A DNA stretch of 64,000 bases, taken from the NCBI RefSeq assembly GCF_001874645.1, contig NZ_CP017886.1:620001-684000 (forward strand), read 5' to 3'. Origin of the DNA: Pseudomonas frederiksbergensis. Lineage in GTDB: Bacteria > Pseudomonadota > Gammaproteobacteria > Pseudomonadales > Pseudomonadaceae. The notes beneath the pieces are model-generated. The model saw only the letters and a program-made list of their open reading frames with translations, did not search any database and was not told where the DNA came from. The stretch's first letter is position 1. Every line of letters starts with the position of its first letter. Shown here piece after piece: positions 42,265 through 50,377 of the stretch. Made by a program: the position numbers and the translations under genes.

Positions 42265-43236
42265 CTAAATGAGTGTCGAATCGATCAGCGCCAGTGGGTG
42301 ATCGCCCTGCGTCGCCTTGACCTCGGTAATCCCCAGGTAGTTGCGCAGTTGATCGGCCGGCACGGTCATGGGGCCCGGTGCGGGTGCAGTACCGGGTGCG
42401 GGTTGCGGGTAAGCCGTGCCGCGCGCGGTGTGAAAGGTGATGTTGCCCTCGATTTTCTGAATGACCTGATGGATATGGCCATTGAGGACCGTCACCGAAC
42501 CGTATTTGCGCAGCATGGCGATGGCCTGATCGCCGTCTTCGGTACCCCAGCCCCATGGCTGATAGATCGTCCACAACGGAATGTGGGTGAACACCACAAC
42601 CGGTGTGCTGGTGCTCACCGCCTTTAAATCATCCTGCAGCCAGGCCAGTTGCTCGGCTCCGAGGGTAGCCTCGTGACCGGCCTGGAAGTTGAAGACGTTG
42701 ATCAGCGCGATGAAGTGCACGCCGTGGTCGTCGAAGCTGTACCAGCCATTGCCTTTGGTGCCTTTGCCATAACGCTCGAGGTAGAGCTTGCCACCGCCTT
42801 CATCGAGGGTGTCGTGCTCGCCCGGAATGTAGTGCACGGTTGAAGGCAGGCCTTTGAGCAAATGCGCCGCGGCGTCGAATTCCTCCGGTTTGGAGAGGTG
42901 GGTGATGTCGCCTGTGTGGAGGATCAACGAAGGCCGTTTCGGCAGCGCGATGACCTTGTCGATGGCCACCTGCAAGGTCTTGAGTGGATCGGGGTTGGCT
43001 TCCTTGTTGAAGCCGATGTGCGAATCGCTGATTTGCACGAAGTGAAAGGTGCTGGCCAGCGCCTTCGGGTCCGATAACGTGCCGTCGTCACTCAGGGCAA
43101 AGGCTCGTGGAATACCGCCGCTCAACGCCCAGATGACGCCGGCGCCAGCCCATGCCGAGCATTTGAGCAGGTTTCTGCGGTCGGGGTCCAAGGGGCCGTC
43201 TGTACGTTTTTCATGTGTTGCCGAACGAATGTTCAT
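42265..43236 (-). CDS. Tat-exported metallophosphoesterase
   Basis: A 323-residue calcineurin-like phosphoesterase with a twin-arginine signal (DRRNLLKCSAWAGAGVIWAL, R20-R21). Metal-binding motifs appear in order: QISDSHIG, LHTGDITH, PGEHDT (Glu where GNH is usual), FTHIPLW and NGHIHQ. It would act in the periplasm; the substrate is unknown. GAGGGCG precedes the ATG. The gene heads an operon with the cupredoxin and is divergent from an ECF sigma gene, whose promoter motif is also found upstream of this gene. Confidence 0.9.
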   Translation of the reverse strand: MNIRSATHEKRTDGPLDPDRRNLLKCSAWAGAGVIWALSGGIPRAFALSDDGTLSDPKALASTFHFVQISDSHIGFNKEANPDPLKTLQVAIDKVIALPKRPSLILHTGDITHLSKPEEFDAAAHLLKGLPSTVHYIPGEHDTLDEGGGKLYLERYGKGTKGNGWYSFDDHGVHFIALINVFNFQAGHEATLGAEQLAWLQDDLKAVSTSTPVVVFTHIPLWTIYQPWGWGTEDGDQAIAMLRKYGSVTVLNGHIHQVIQKIEGNITFHTARGTAYPQPAPGTAPAPGPMTVPADQLRNYLGITEVKATQGDHPLALIDSTLI

Positions 43237-43280
43237 GGGAACGCCCTCGTAGCGGTCTACATTGATGAACTGACAGGATG

Positions 43281-43309
43281 TACAACCACGCCGGACGGGG
43301 ATTTATTCC
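43281..43309 (-). promoter_or_regulatory. ECF-type promoter of the phosphoesterase-cupredoxin operon
   Basis: On the minus strand, GGAATAAA-N15-GTTGTA. It is nearly the same as the plus-strand motif in front of the ECF sigma gene (GGAATAAA-N15-GTTATA). It ends 45 bases before the phosphoesterase start codon. Confidence 0.75.
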
Positions 43310-43334
43310 AGGCAAGAAAATATTTTTTGTTTCG

Positions 43335-43363
43335 GGAATAAAACGCAACGCATCCGGGTTATA
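43335..43363 (+). promoter_or_regulatory. ECF-type promoter of the sigma/anti-sigma operon
   Basis: GGAATAAA-N15-GTTATA ends 23 bases before the sigma factor start codon. The shared motif on both sides of this 149-bp region implies autoregulation and a regulon that includes the divergent operon. Confidence 0.75.
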
Positions 43364-43385
43364 GGGGGCAAAGGCTGGAGCCACT

Positions 43386-43898
43386 ATGAAGCGATTTGAG
43401 GAGCTGTTTGCGCCGCATATGGATGCCGCCTATAACCTCGCGCGCTGGCTCACTGGCAGTGACAGCGCGGCACACGATGTGGTGCAGGAAAGTGCGTTCA
43501 AGGCGTTCAAATTTCTGCATCGCTTCGCAGACGGCAATGCCAAGGCCTGGTTCCTGACGATCGTGCGCAACGAGAGTTACAACTGGCTAAAGGGCTCGAC
43601 CGGCCATCGTTGGGTCGCCATCGGCGATGAAATCTCGCAAGACGACCTTGCCCTGAGCCACTGCCAGACACCGGAACTGCTCGCCATGCGGGCCGAAGAC
43701 GCCGCACGGGTTCAGCAGGCACTGAGCGCCCTGCCCCCGGCCTTCCGCGAAATGATCGTCCTCAAGGAGTTGGAAGAGATGCCCTACAAGGACATCGCGA
43801 AGGTGGTCGACATACCTATCGGAACCGTCATGTCGAGACTGGCCCGGGCTCGCGTCATGCTCAAGCTGGAACTACTGAAGTTGCAAGGCCATGAATGA
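43386..43898 (+). CDS. ECF RNA polymerase sigma factor
   Basis: A 170-residue extracytoplasmic-function sigma factor. Region 2 includes AYNLARWLTGSDSAAHDVVQ and KAFKFLHRFADGNAKAWFLT. Region 4 has LPPAFREMIVLKELEEMPYK followed by DIAKVVDIPIGTVMSRLARA, the HTH that reads the -35 box. Its gene overlaps the anti-sigma gene by 8 bases. The two identical GGAATAAA promoters suggest that it activates itself and the Tat phosphoesterase/cupredoxin operon, probably in response to an envelope or redox signal. Confidence 0.93.
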   Translation: MKRFEELFAPHMDAAYNLARWLTGSDSAAHDVVQESAFKAFKFLHRFADGNAKAWFLTIVRNESYNWLKGSTGHRWVAIGDEISQDDLALSHCQTPELLAMRAEDAARVQQALSALPPAFREMIVLKELEEMPYKDIAKVVDIPIGTVMSRLARARVMLKLELLKLQGHE

Positions 43899-44649
43899 GA
43901 TCAACTGCACGCTCTGTCACGAACTGATTCATGGCTACCTGGACCATGAACTGGACGCTGCGACCACCGAGAACGTTGCCGAGCACCTGGCGCAATGCGC
44001 CGACTGCCAACGCGCGCATGACGAAATGCAACGGCTGATCACCAGCGTCAAGGCGCATGCGCCATATTACGCGGCGCCCGATGCGCTGATTCAACAGGTC
44101 TTCGCCACTCCACCGCTACCGACCTCTCCCTGGCAAGCCTTGAGAGACGCCTCACGAAAGTGGCTGGCGCCGGCGTTTTCAGCGGCCGCGCTGGCCATGG
44201 CGCTGGTGCTGTATGTGGCCACGCCTTCGCCTGAGCAACCCTGGCTGGACGAAGCGGTGTCCAGCCACGTGCGTTCGCTGATGGCTGAGCACCTGAACGA
44301 TGTCGTGTCCTCCGACCGGCACACGGTCAAGCCTTGGTTCACCGGCAAGCTGGACTTTTCGCCGCCGGTGTTCGACTTCTCGGCACAGGGTTTCCCTTTA
44401 CTCGGCGGGCGCCTGGATTACCTGCAACACCAGACGACAGCCGCGCTGTCTTACGGGCGGGCGAAGCACATCATCAACGTGTTCATTCTGCCGACGACAG
44501 AAACCGATCAGCCCCGGAAAAGTCAGTCCATCCGCGGCTACAACGTGGTCGCGTGGCAACACGAGCACATGCGTTTTATTGTGATATCCGATCTGGAAAA
44601 AACCGAACTGGAAGTCTTCAGCCAGTTGCTTGAACAAGGCGTTTTTTAA
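43891..44649 (+). CDS. Transmembrane anti-sigma factor with zinc finger
   Basis: A 252-residue anti-sigma factor. The N-terminal zinc-finger domain has the ZAS motif H-x3-C-x2-C (HLAQCADC), and an earlier CTLCHELIHGYLDHELD is typical of zf-HC2 proteins. A single membrane helix (WLAPAFSAAALAMALVLYVA) leads to a periplasmic C-terminal domain of about 150 residues that would sense the signal. It overlaps the sigma gene by 8 bases, so the two proteins are made in step. Confidence 0.92.
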   Translation: MNEINCTLCHELIHGYLDHELDAATTENVAEHLAQCADCQRAHDEMQRLITSVKAHAPYYAAPDALIQQVFATPPLPTSPWQALRDASRKWLAPAFSAAALAMALVLYVATPSPEQPWLDEAVSSHVRSLMAEHLNDVVSSDRHTVKPWFTGKLDFSPPVFDFSAQGFPLLGGRLDYLQHQTTAALSYGRAKHIINVFILPTTETDQPRKSQSIRGYNVVAWQHEHMRFIVISDLEKTELEVFSQLLEQGVF

Positions 44650-44725
44650 CGAGAGGTGTCACTTGAAGGCTATCGGTGTGATGAGGCACGTCATGAAATG
44701 TTGTTTATCGCGCCTGGAGGAAGGT

Positions 44726-44788
44726 GTTCGCCCAGTGTTATGGCCTGGCAATCCATGCACCGGTAAAGAGCCCCGACACTGGGCGAAC
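44726..44788. repeat. 13-bp perfect inverted repeat with 37-base spacer
   Basis: GTTCGCCCAGTGT at 44726-44738 and its exact complement at 44776-44788 could form a long-looped stem. It lies about 80 bases after the anti-sigma stop and is followed by GGGGGAATTTTAAT. It may be a terminator or part of a small RNA; nothing else is seen between here and the REPIN. Confidence 0.45.
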
Positions 44789-44954
44789 GGGGGAATTTTA
44801 ATGCAACGCAAACGATCTGTCCGTTGAAAAATTCTGAATTAATCTGGACATCCTGTTTCGGCGAAATGATTTGAAACGAAAGAAAACGAACCAGTACGAT
44901 CAAATTGCTTCCACGAGTAACATAAGTACCTACACATCTTTTCGCTCTACCCCC

Positions 44955-45099
44955 GTAGCAGCTGCCGAGCCTGCGAGGCTGCGTTCGAGGACGAAGTCCT
45001 CGCAAATCCGGCGTACGCGGTTTGCCTGAAAGAACGCGTTGCCTGATTTTACGACCGCTTCGCAGCCGAACGCAGCCTCGCAGGCTCGACAGCTGCTAC
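44955..45099. repeat. REPIN, GTAGCAGCTGCCGA type
   Basis: The left unit begins GTAGCAGCTGCCGAGCC and the right unit ends GGCTCGACAGCTGCTAC. The inner parts keep GCTGCGTTCG against CGAACGCAGC. It is the same family as 26900-27029 and 41759-41889, with a CTGCGAGG block added symmetrically in both arms. Confidence 0.85.
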
Positions 45100-45124
45100 G
45101 GGAGTTGGAACACCAGGCGTCGCT

Positions 45125-45709
45125 CTAGCCTTCGTGCTGGGTGGTGATTTTCAGTACGTCGGTGTAAGTCACCACCACACTCTGGCCAATCTTGAGCTCT
45201 TTCAGGTGGGCCCGGACTTCCGGTTTTTCCACGGTGACGACTTTCTTCACGCCGGCCGGATTCTCAAAGGTCAGCTCGTGTTTCTTCAAGTCGATCGCGG
45301 TGATCTTCAGCTGAACCTGAACGTGACGAAACGCTTCGCCGCCCGGGTTTGGATTGTCCTTGGTAGCACGCGCTTCCCCGCTGCTTTCGCTGGCGCTCGG
45401 CAGACCCTTCTCGACATCGGTGTCGAGTACAACGGCCACCGAGTGGGTGACATCGATCTGAACCTTGTCACCGGCCTTCAGATGGCCCAGATCTTTGGCG
45501 TTCTCGCTGAGCTGGACATGAACCGGCTTGCCATCGGCACCTTCGAGCACCACTTGGTGCGTGGCGGCATCGACAGAAACCACTTTGGTGACCAACTAAT
45601 CAGCTTCCACTGTATTCGACAACGGGATATCGGCCGCATAGGCACTGAGGCTGCCGGCAGAAAGCAGTGTCGCAAGGGTGATGGCTTTGGCCAGTGAGTT
45701 GAGTTTCAT
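45125..45709 (-). pseudogene. Periplasmic protein gene with in-frame amber codon
   Basis: From the ATG at 45709 the frame encodes a clear signal peptide (KAITLATLLSAGSLSAYAA) and DIPLSNTVEAD. It then meets TAG at 45598-45596. The same frame continues for 156 codons (LVTKVVSVDAATHQVVLEG and onward), two beta-rich repeats of unknown function (HQVVLEGADGKPVHVQLSE; HELTFENPAGVKKVVTVEK). Without the stop it would be a secreted protein of about 194 residues. Restarting at the TTG after the stop would give a protein without a signal. It is likely a recent nonsense mutation or sequence error, less likely suppression. Confidence 0.8.
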
Positions 45710-45837
45710 AGCAGTACATTCCCTGTGCCTGATTTAAAGAGTGCAGACAGCGACCGTCAGCTTTTGCCTAAGGTCATCTGTGCCGAAGGAGCATAGACGC
45801 AGATCGCGATTTCACCCGAAACATTGCGGTTAAACGC

Positions 45838-46926
45838 TCAGTACCCGGTCATTTCCAGATACCCGTTGCCAGCATGGCTGCCGCTCAACTGCACCGGCCC
45901 CTCCCAATAGGGAATGCGCAAATCCATCCAGGCCCCGGGGTTCAACGCGCTGCTGGTGATATCCAGGCCTTGGCCCGGGACTTTGATCGACCAGCGTGTC
46001 GGTAAACTCCGTCCGGCCACCTCGGAAGACAGCAACGGCGTGAGGCTGATCTCATCTCGTGACAGTCGCACCGTGCTGCCGTCCGGGTTGATCCAGGTGC
46101 CGGTCAGGTACGCCGCCCCGTCCTTTTGCCGCACCCGAAACAGCATCAACTGCGCGCCACTGTCCAGGTGCAGGGAAAACCAGTCCCAACCGGTCTGGTT
46201 GCTCGTCAGCGGCTGGCTGCTCCACTCACGGTCGAGCCAGGCCGGGCCACTGACCTGATAGGTCGTGCCATCGATTTCCAGGCTGCCACTGGCCTGGAAG
46301 AACGGCTGGCTGTAGTAGTACGACGCCTGACCCTGCTCGGATTTTTGACTGAAACCCTGCTCGCCTTGCAGCACCAATGGCCGATTGGCGTTGAGTCGCA
46401 GTCGATAATTGAAGCCTTTGCCGCTGGCCTGCACCTGCATCTCGGCCAACGGGTTCGCGGTATCGGTTTGAGTGCTCAGGCGCCAGTCATCGATCCACGC
46501 CGCAAACGGTACGTTTTGAACCCCGGCTTGACCGACGCCACCGCGGGCGTAGCGCTCAGCCGCATGGTGAACGGTCGCCGAGGTCACCGCCGCGTGACCA
46601 AGCCAAATAATCTGGCTGGCCCAGCCGGGCTGCTCGGGCCCAGCCTTCAGGGCATTGCGGAACAACGTCCACTGCACGCCAAATTCCCGCCCCTGCGGGT
46701 CCTTGAGGTTGGCGGTGATGTACCACCACTCGACGCGATAACCGTCATGGACGCCGTGATCGGCCGGGAAACTGAATACCCGGCCGGGCGTTACCTGCTT
46801 GAACGCCGCGGCTTCGCTGCCGAGACCGGCGAACCCCGCGTTGTGCTTCGATGAGTCATCACAACCGGTCAATGTCAGCAACAGCACGGCCAGCACCAGC
46901 ACACCGACCGCCCGGTTAATCCTCAT
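45838..46926 (-). CDS. AttH-like lipocalin/hydroxyneurosporene hydratase-family lipoprotein
   Basis: A 362-residue lipoprotein with lipobox LLTLTGC. It belongs to the AttH/CrtC-like group: VFSFPADHGVHDGYRVEWWY near residue 55, WTLFRNAL, and GPAWLDREWSSQPL with GWDWFSLHLDSGAQLMLFR later. AttH acts with the AttEFG ABC components; the cargo is unknown. GAGGAG 8 bases upstream sets the ATG at 46926, inside the last codons of the permease gene. It is the third gene of the minus-strand operon. Confidence 0.85.
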   Translation of the reverse strand: MRINRAVGVLVLAVLLLTLTGCDDSSKHNAGFAGLGSEAAAFKQVTPGRVFSFPADHGVHDGYRVEWWYITANLKDPQGREFGVQWTLFRNALKAGPEQPGWASQIIWLGHAAVTSATVHHAAERYARGGVGQAGVQNVPFAAWIDDWRLSTQTDTANPLAEMQVQASGKGFNYRLRLNANRPLVLQGEQGFSQKSEQGQASYYYSQPFFQASGSLEIDGTTYQVSGPAWLDREWSSQPLTSNQTGWDWFSLHLDSGAQLMLFRVRQKDGAAYLTGTWINPDGSTVRLSRDEISLTPLLSSEVAGRSLPTRWSIKVPGQGLDITSSALNPGAWMDLRIPYWEGPVQLSGSHAGNGYLEMTGY

Positions 46927-49393
46927 GGGCAAAACTCCTCAGCAGGTCCGCCGGTTGCGTGCGATAGAGCTTGAACAATGGCCAGGCCGAGGCCAGCAAG
47001 GTGGCGAGCATCGCCACCCCCATCAGTTGCGCGAGTTGCAGCGGGAACACGCGTAACGGCAGTCGCCAGCCAAACGCCTGAACGTTGATCACCGTGTCCA
47101 GGCACCAGGCCAGCGCCAGACCCAGGGGCACCGCCACCACCGATGTCAGCAGTGTCAACAACCAGGTCTGCCCGAGGTTGAGCACCATCAATTGTCGGCG
47201 GGTCACGCCCAGCGCCCACAACGGTGCCAGTTGTCCGAGACGACTCTGACTCTGGGTCAGCAAACTGATGAACAGCGCCACACCGGCCACGCCGAGGGTC
47301 AGACTGTTGAGCGCCGCCGTCGCAGCGAAGGTCCGTTCGAACACCTGCGTCGACCAACCCTTGAGCCGGGCCTGATCATAGATGCGGCTGTCGTCCAGGG
47401 CAAAACGCGATTGCAGCGCGGTCAGCAGCGCCGGGATTTGCGCCGGATCGACGCGCAGGTTGAAGCGACTCGGTGTCAGTTGCGGCCAGTAACGCAGCAG
47501 GTGGTCGGCGTTGACCAGCAAGTGACCCTTGGGGTTGCCGTAGTCGGCATAGATCCCGACCAGCTGCGGTGACCACACACCTTGTGGCGTGGGGATGATC
47601 AGACGGTCACCCAGCCGCAGCTTGAGTCGGCGGGCCAGTTGTTCGCTGAGCATCACCGTGTCGTGCGTCGCCAACTGATCCCAGGGGCGCTCACCCAGCG
47701 CTTCGAGCAACGGCCAATGCTCGCGATAGGTCGGATGATCGATCACCCCGTAAAGGTCCGCCGGCCAGCCCTGCAACGACACCGAGACCTGCCAGCTGGG
47801 CAACACCGCGCTGAGCTTTTGTTCCAGCAGCCACTGTTGCAGTTCGACGGCTTGCGCCGGGTTCTGTGGATTGACGTACAGCTCGGCAGTCAGCCGTTGC
47901 TCCAGCCAATCACTGAACGTCTGACGAAAACCCGTCGTCATGCTGCCGGCCCCGATGTTGGCCGCCAACGCCAACAGCAGCGCCATCAAGGCCAGACTCA
48001 AAGCAGGCAACTGCTGACGGCAATCGGCGAGAAACCATTGCCCCAGCACCGACCGGCTACGGCGCACTAGCAGATTCAACGCAGTGTTGAGCAGCACCGG
48101 CAAACTCAATGCGGCACCGATCAACAACGCCGCCATCAGCACAAAACCGCTGGCCAGGCTGTCCCCCCACAGCAACGCGCTCAGGCCGATCACAGCAGCG
48201 AGTGCCGCCACCCAACCCTGACGCCGCAACCAGCGCGCGTGAGCCTGATGCCAGGCTTGCGGGTTGGCCAACGCCAGCAGCGGCAGTTGCGCCGCCCGCA
48301 GCAAACTGTTCGCGCCGGCCAGCAGCGCACCGAGCAAGCTCAAACCGAGCCCGCTGAACCACCACAGCGGGCTGAGACTCAGCTGCCCCGCCACTTCCGC
48401 GCCGTACAAGCCGCGTAAGCTGGCGGCAACGTCTGGCAACAGCAGACTGGCCAACAGGTAACCGCTGGCCACCCCGACCATCCCGCCGAGCAGTGCCAGC
48501 CCACCCAATTCAAGGCTCAGACAGAAAATCAGCCACCGCACACTGACCCCGCAGGCGCGCAGGGTTCTGAACAGCCCGCGACGTTGCTCCAGCGCCAGAC
48601 CGATGGCCGCGTGGACGATAAACAAACCGACCACAAACGACAGAAAGCCCAGCGCGTCGAGGTTAAGGTGGAAACTCTCGGTAAGCCGCGACAGGTTGTT
48701 TTCCTCACCGCTGCGCTTGAGTTGCAACTGACCGGCCAACTCGGTGGGTAGCCGGGGCTCGGTGGCGGCGAAATCCTTGGGCAACAACAGGCGCGACAAT
48801 TGTTCCGGCAAATCCAGCACGTGCTGTGCAGCACCGATGTCCACCAGCAGCACGCCGGGGGCCATGTCGACCTGGCTGTGCAACGGCGGCAAGGTCTGCC
48901 CGTTCAGGCTTTGCGGTTGAGCGCCCTCAAGCAAACCCAGTGCCTGCAAGGTTGACGGGGCAATCCAGGTACGGCCCGGCGGGCCGACAAAATCGACTAT
49001 CTTCGCCATGTCCAGGTGTTGTCCGGCCAGCGCCGAGCCGGTGGGCAGCGACAACGGCTCGATGCCCAACAGCTGTAAACGCAGGTCTTCATGCCCCTTG
49101 AGCTGGATTCGTGCCTGCAACACCGGTGATACCGGCCAACCCGCCCGGCGCAGGTTGACGAACAACCCCTGAGAGAAGGTCGCGCCATTCGGCGCACTCA
49201 GGCTGGCCTGGGGTTCGCCGCCAATCAGCTGACTGGCGCGAGCGTAACTTTCTCGTGCCTGACTGTTCAGCGCCTGCACCCCGGTCAACAGGCTGGTGGC
49301 CAGCCAGAGCCCGGTCAGCACACTGAAAAACTGCACCGGATGCTGGCGCCAATGACTGAGCAACGCGCGCAAGGTTTCGCGCAAAACGCTCAT
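46916..49393 (-). CDS. ABC transporter permease, fused AttFG/FtsX type
   Basis: An 825-residue inner-membrane protein of the MacB/FtsX/LolC superfamily with two FtsX domains and about ten helices. Helix 1 is FFSVLTGLWLATSLLTGVQA, and a first FtsX block is near 270-390 (FLSFVVGLFIVHAAIGLALE). The last block is near 700-825 (SLTLGVAGVALFISLLTQSQ; QLMGVAMLATLLASAWPLFK). Large extracytoplasmic domains lie between. It probably extracts or moves lipoproteins or lipids with the ATPase encoded just before it. The ATG at 49393 overlaps the ATPase stop region. Confidence 0.88.
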   Translation of the reverse strand: MSVLRETLRALLSHWRQHPVQFFSVLTGLWLATSLLTGVQALNSQARESYARASQLIGGEPQASLSAPNGATFSQGLFVNLRRAGWPVSPVLQARIQLKGHEDLRLQLLGIEPLSLPTGSALAGQHLDMAKIVDFVGPPGRTWIAPSTLQALGLLEGAQPQSLNGQTLPPLHSQVDMAPGVLLVDIGAAQHVLDLPEQLSRLLLPKDFAATEPRLPTELAGQLQLKRSGEENNLSRLTESFHLNLDALGFLSFVVGLFIVHAAIGLALEQRRGLFRTLRACGVSVRWLIFCLSLELGGLALLGGMVGVASGYLLASLLLPDVAASLRGLYGAEVAGQLSLSPLWWFSGLGLSLLGALLAGANSLLRAAQLPLLALANPQAWHQAHARWLRRQGWVAALAAVIGLSALLWGDSLASGFVLMAALLIGAALSLPVLLNTALNLLVRRSRSVLGQWFLADCRQQLPALSLALMALLLALAANIGAGSMTTGFRQTFSDWLEQRLTAELYVNPQNPAQAVELQQWLLEQKLSAVLPSWQVSVSLQGWPADLYGVIDHPTYREHWPLLEALGERPWDQLATHDTVMLSEQLARRLKLRLGDRLIIPTPQGVWSPQLVGIYADYGNPKGHLLVNADHLLRYWPQLTPSRFNLRVDPAQIPALLTALQSRFALDDSRIYDQARLKGWSTQVFERTFAATAALNSLTLGVAGVALFISLLTQSQSRLGQLAPLWALGVTRRQLMVLNLGQTWLLTLLTSVVAVPLGLALAWCLDTVINVQAFGWRLPLRVFPLQLAQLMGVAMLATLLASAWPLFKLYRTQPADLLRSFAHED

Positions 49394-49394
49394 C

Positions 49395-50063
49395 TCAGCG
49401 CTCGCCTGCGTCGACCAAACGTCCGCCGTGCAACAGCACTTTTGCTGCCAGTCGTGCGGCAACCCGTTGGCTGTGAGTGACCATCAACAAACTGGTGGGG
49501 CTGCCATCGAGCAGCTCCAGCAGCAAGTCGAGCACCTCGTCGCTGGTGTGTTCATCGAGACTGCCGGTTGGCTCGTCCGCCAACAACAAGCGCGGACGCG
49601 ACGCCAGCGCCCGCCCCAAGGCAACCCGTTGCTGCTGACCACCGGACAGTTGCTCCGGATAACGCCTGAGCAAATCCCCCAGCCCCAGCCGCTCCACCAA
49701 TTGCGCTTGCCAACGCAGGTCATGACGCCCGGCCAAGCGTGCCTGAAATGCCAGATTGTCCTCGACCCGCAGGCTGCCAATCAGGTTGAACTGCTGGAAC
49801 ACCAGGCCGATTTCAGTGCGCCGCCAGTTCGCCAGTTGCCCTTCGTTCATCTGCTCTAGGCGCTGATCGCCCATGCGGATGCTGCCGCGATCGACCTTGT
49901 CGAGCCCGGCAATCAAGTGCAGCAAGGTGCTCTTGCCACTGCCCGACTCGCCCATCAGCGCCAGGCTGCTGCCTTGCGCCAGGTGCAAATCGACACCTTG
50001 CAACACCGCCAGCGGGCCTTGCGGGGTGGCGTAGCTTTTGAACACGCCGTGCACTTCAAGCAT
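49395..50063 (-). CDS. ABC transporter ATP-binding protein (AttE/LolD type)
   Basis: A 222-residue ATPase. Walker A is GESGSGKST at 38-46, the signature is LSGGQQQRVALGRALA, and Walker B is LLLADEPTGSLDEHTSDEVL, the LolD/MacB subgroup form. VFQQFNLIGSLRVEDN gives the Q-loop. It is the first gene of the att-like operon. The unit order ATPase, permease, AttH-like lipoprotein is conserved in AttEFGH systems. Confidence 0.92.
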   Translation of the reverse strand: MLEVHGVFKSYATPQGPLAVLQGVDLHLAQGSSLALMGESGSGKSTLLHLIAGLDKVDRGSIRMGDQRLEQMNEGQLANWRRTEIGLVFQQFNLIGSLRVEDNLAFQARLAGRHDLRWQAQLVERLGLGDLLRRYPEQLSGGQQQRVALGRALASRPRLLLADEPTGSLDEHTSDEVLDLLLELLDGSPTSLLMVTHSQRVAARLAAKVLLHGGRLVDAGER

Positions 50064-50377
50064 GGGAACGCTCGATCAGCCAACAATAAGACCAAGGATA
50101 GCGGACTACATCTCCTCCAACGCCGACATCTGCCAGCGCTGTTCGATCACCTGGAAACGTCTGCTCCGTAGCGTCAGAAAAAGCCCACAAGCCGATTGTC
50201 AGCCCGTGCTCCAGGCCTCATCGCCAGCATATTCAGCCTGAGGTTTTGTCTGTCAGGTGCAGGCTCCAAAAAATCAGTCTTGTTCCCACACTTTCTTAAG
50301 CCACGACTGGCAGCGTCACCCTTCCCGCAACGCGCACTTTTCCAGCCTGAAGGCTCACATGGAAAAGGAACGCAGGG
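50064..50377. other. Intergenic region upstream of the lipase effector
   Basis: A divergent region between the att-like operon and the Tle1-like gene. No repeat, terminator or sigma-54 site comparable to the hcp promoter was seen. The 308-codon minus-strand frame 50174-51100 is antisense to the effector and rejected. Confidence 0.4.
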
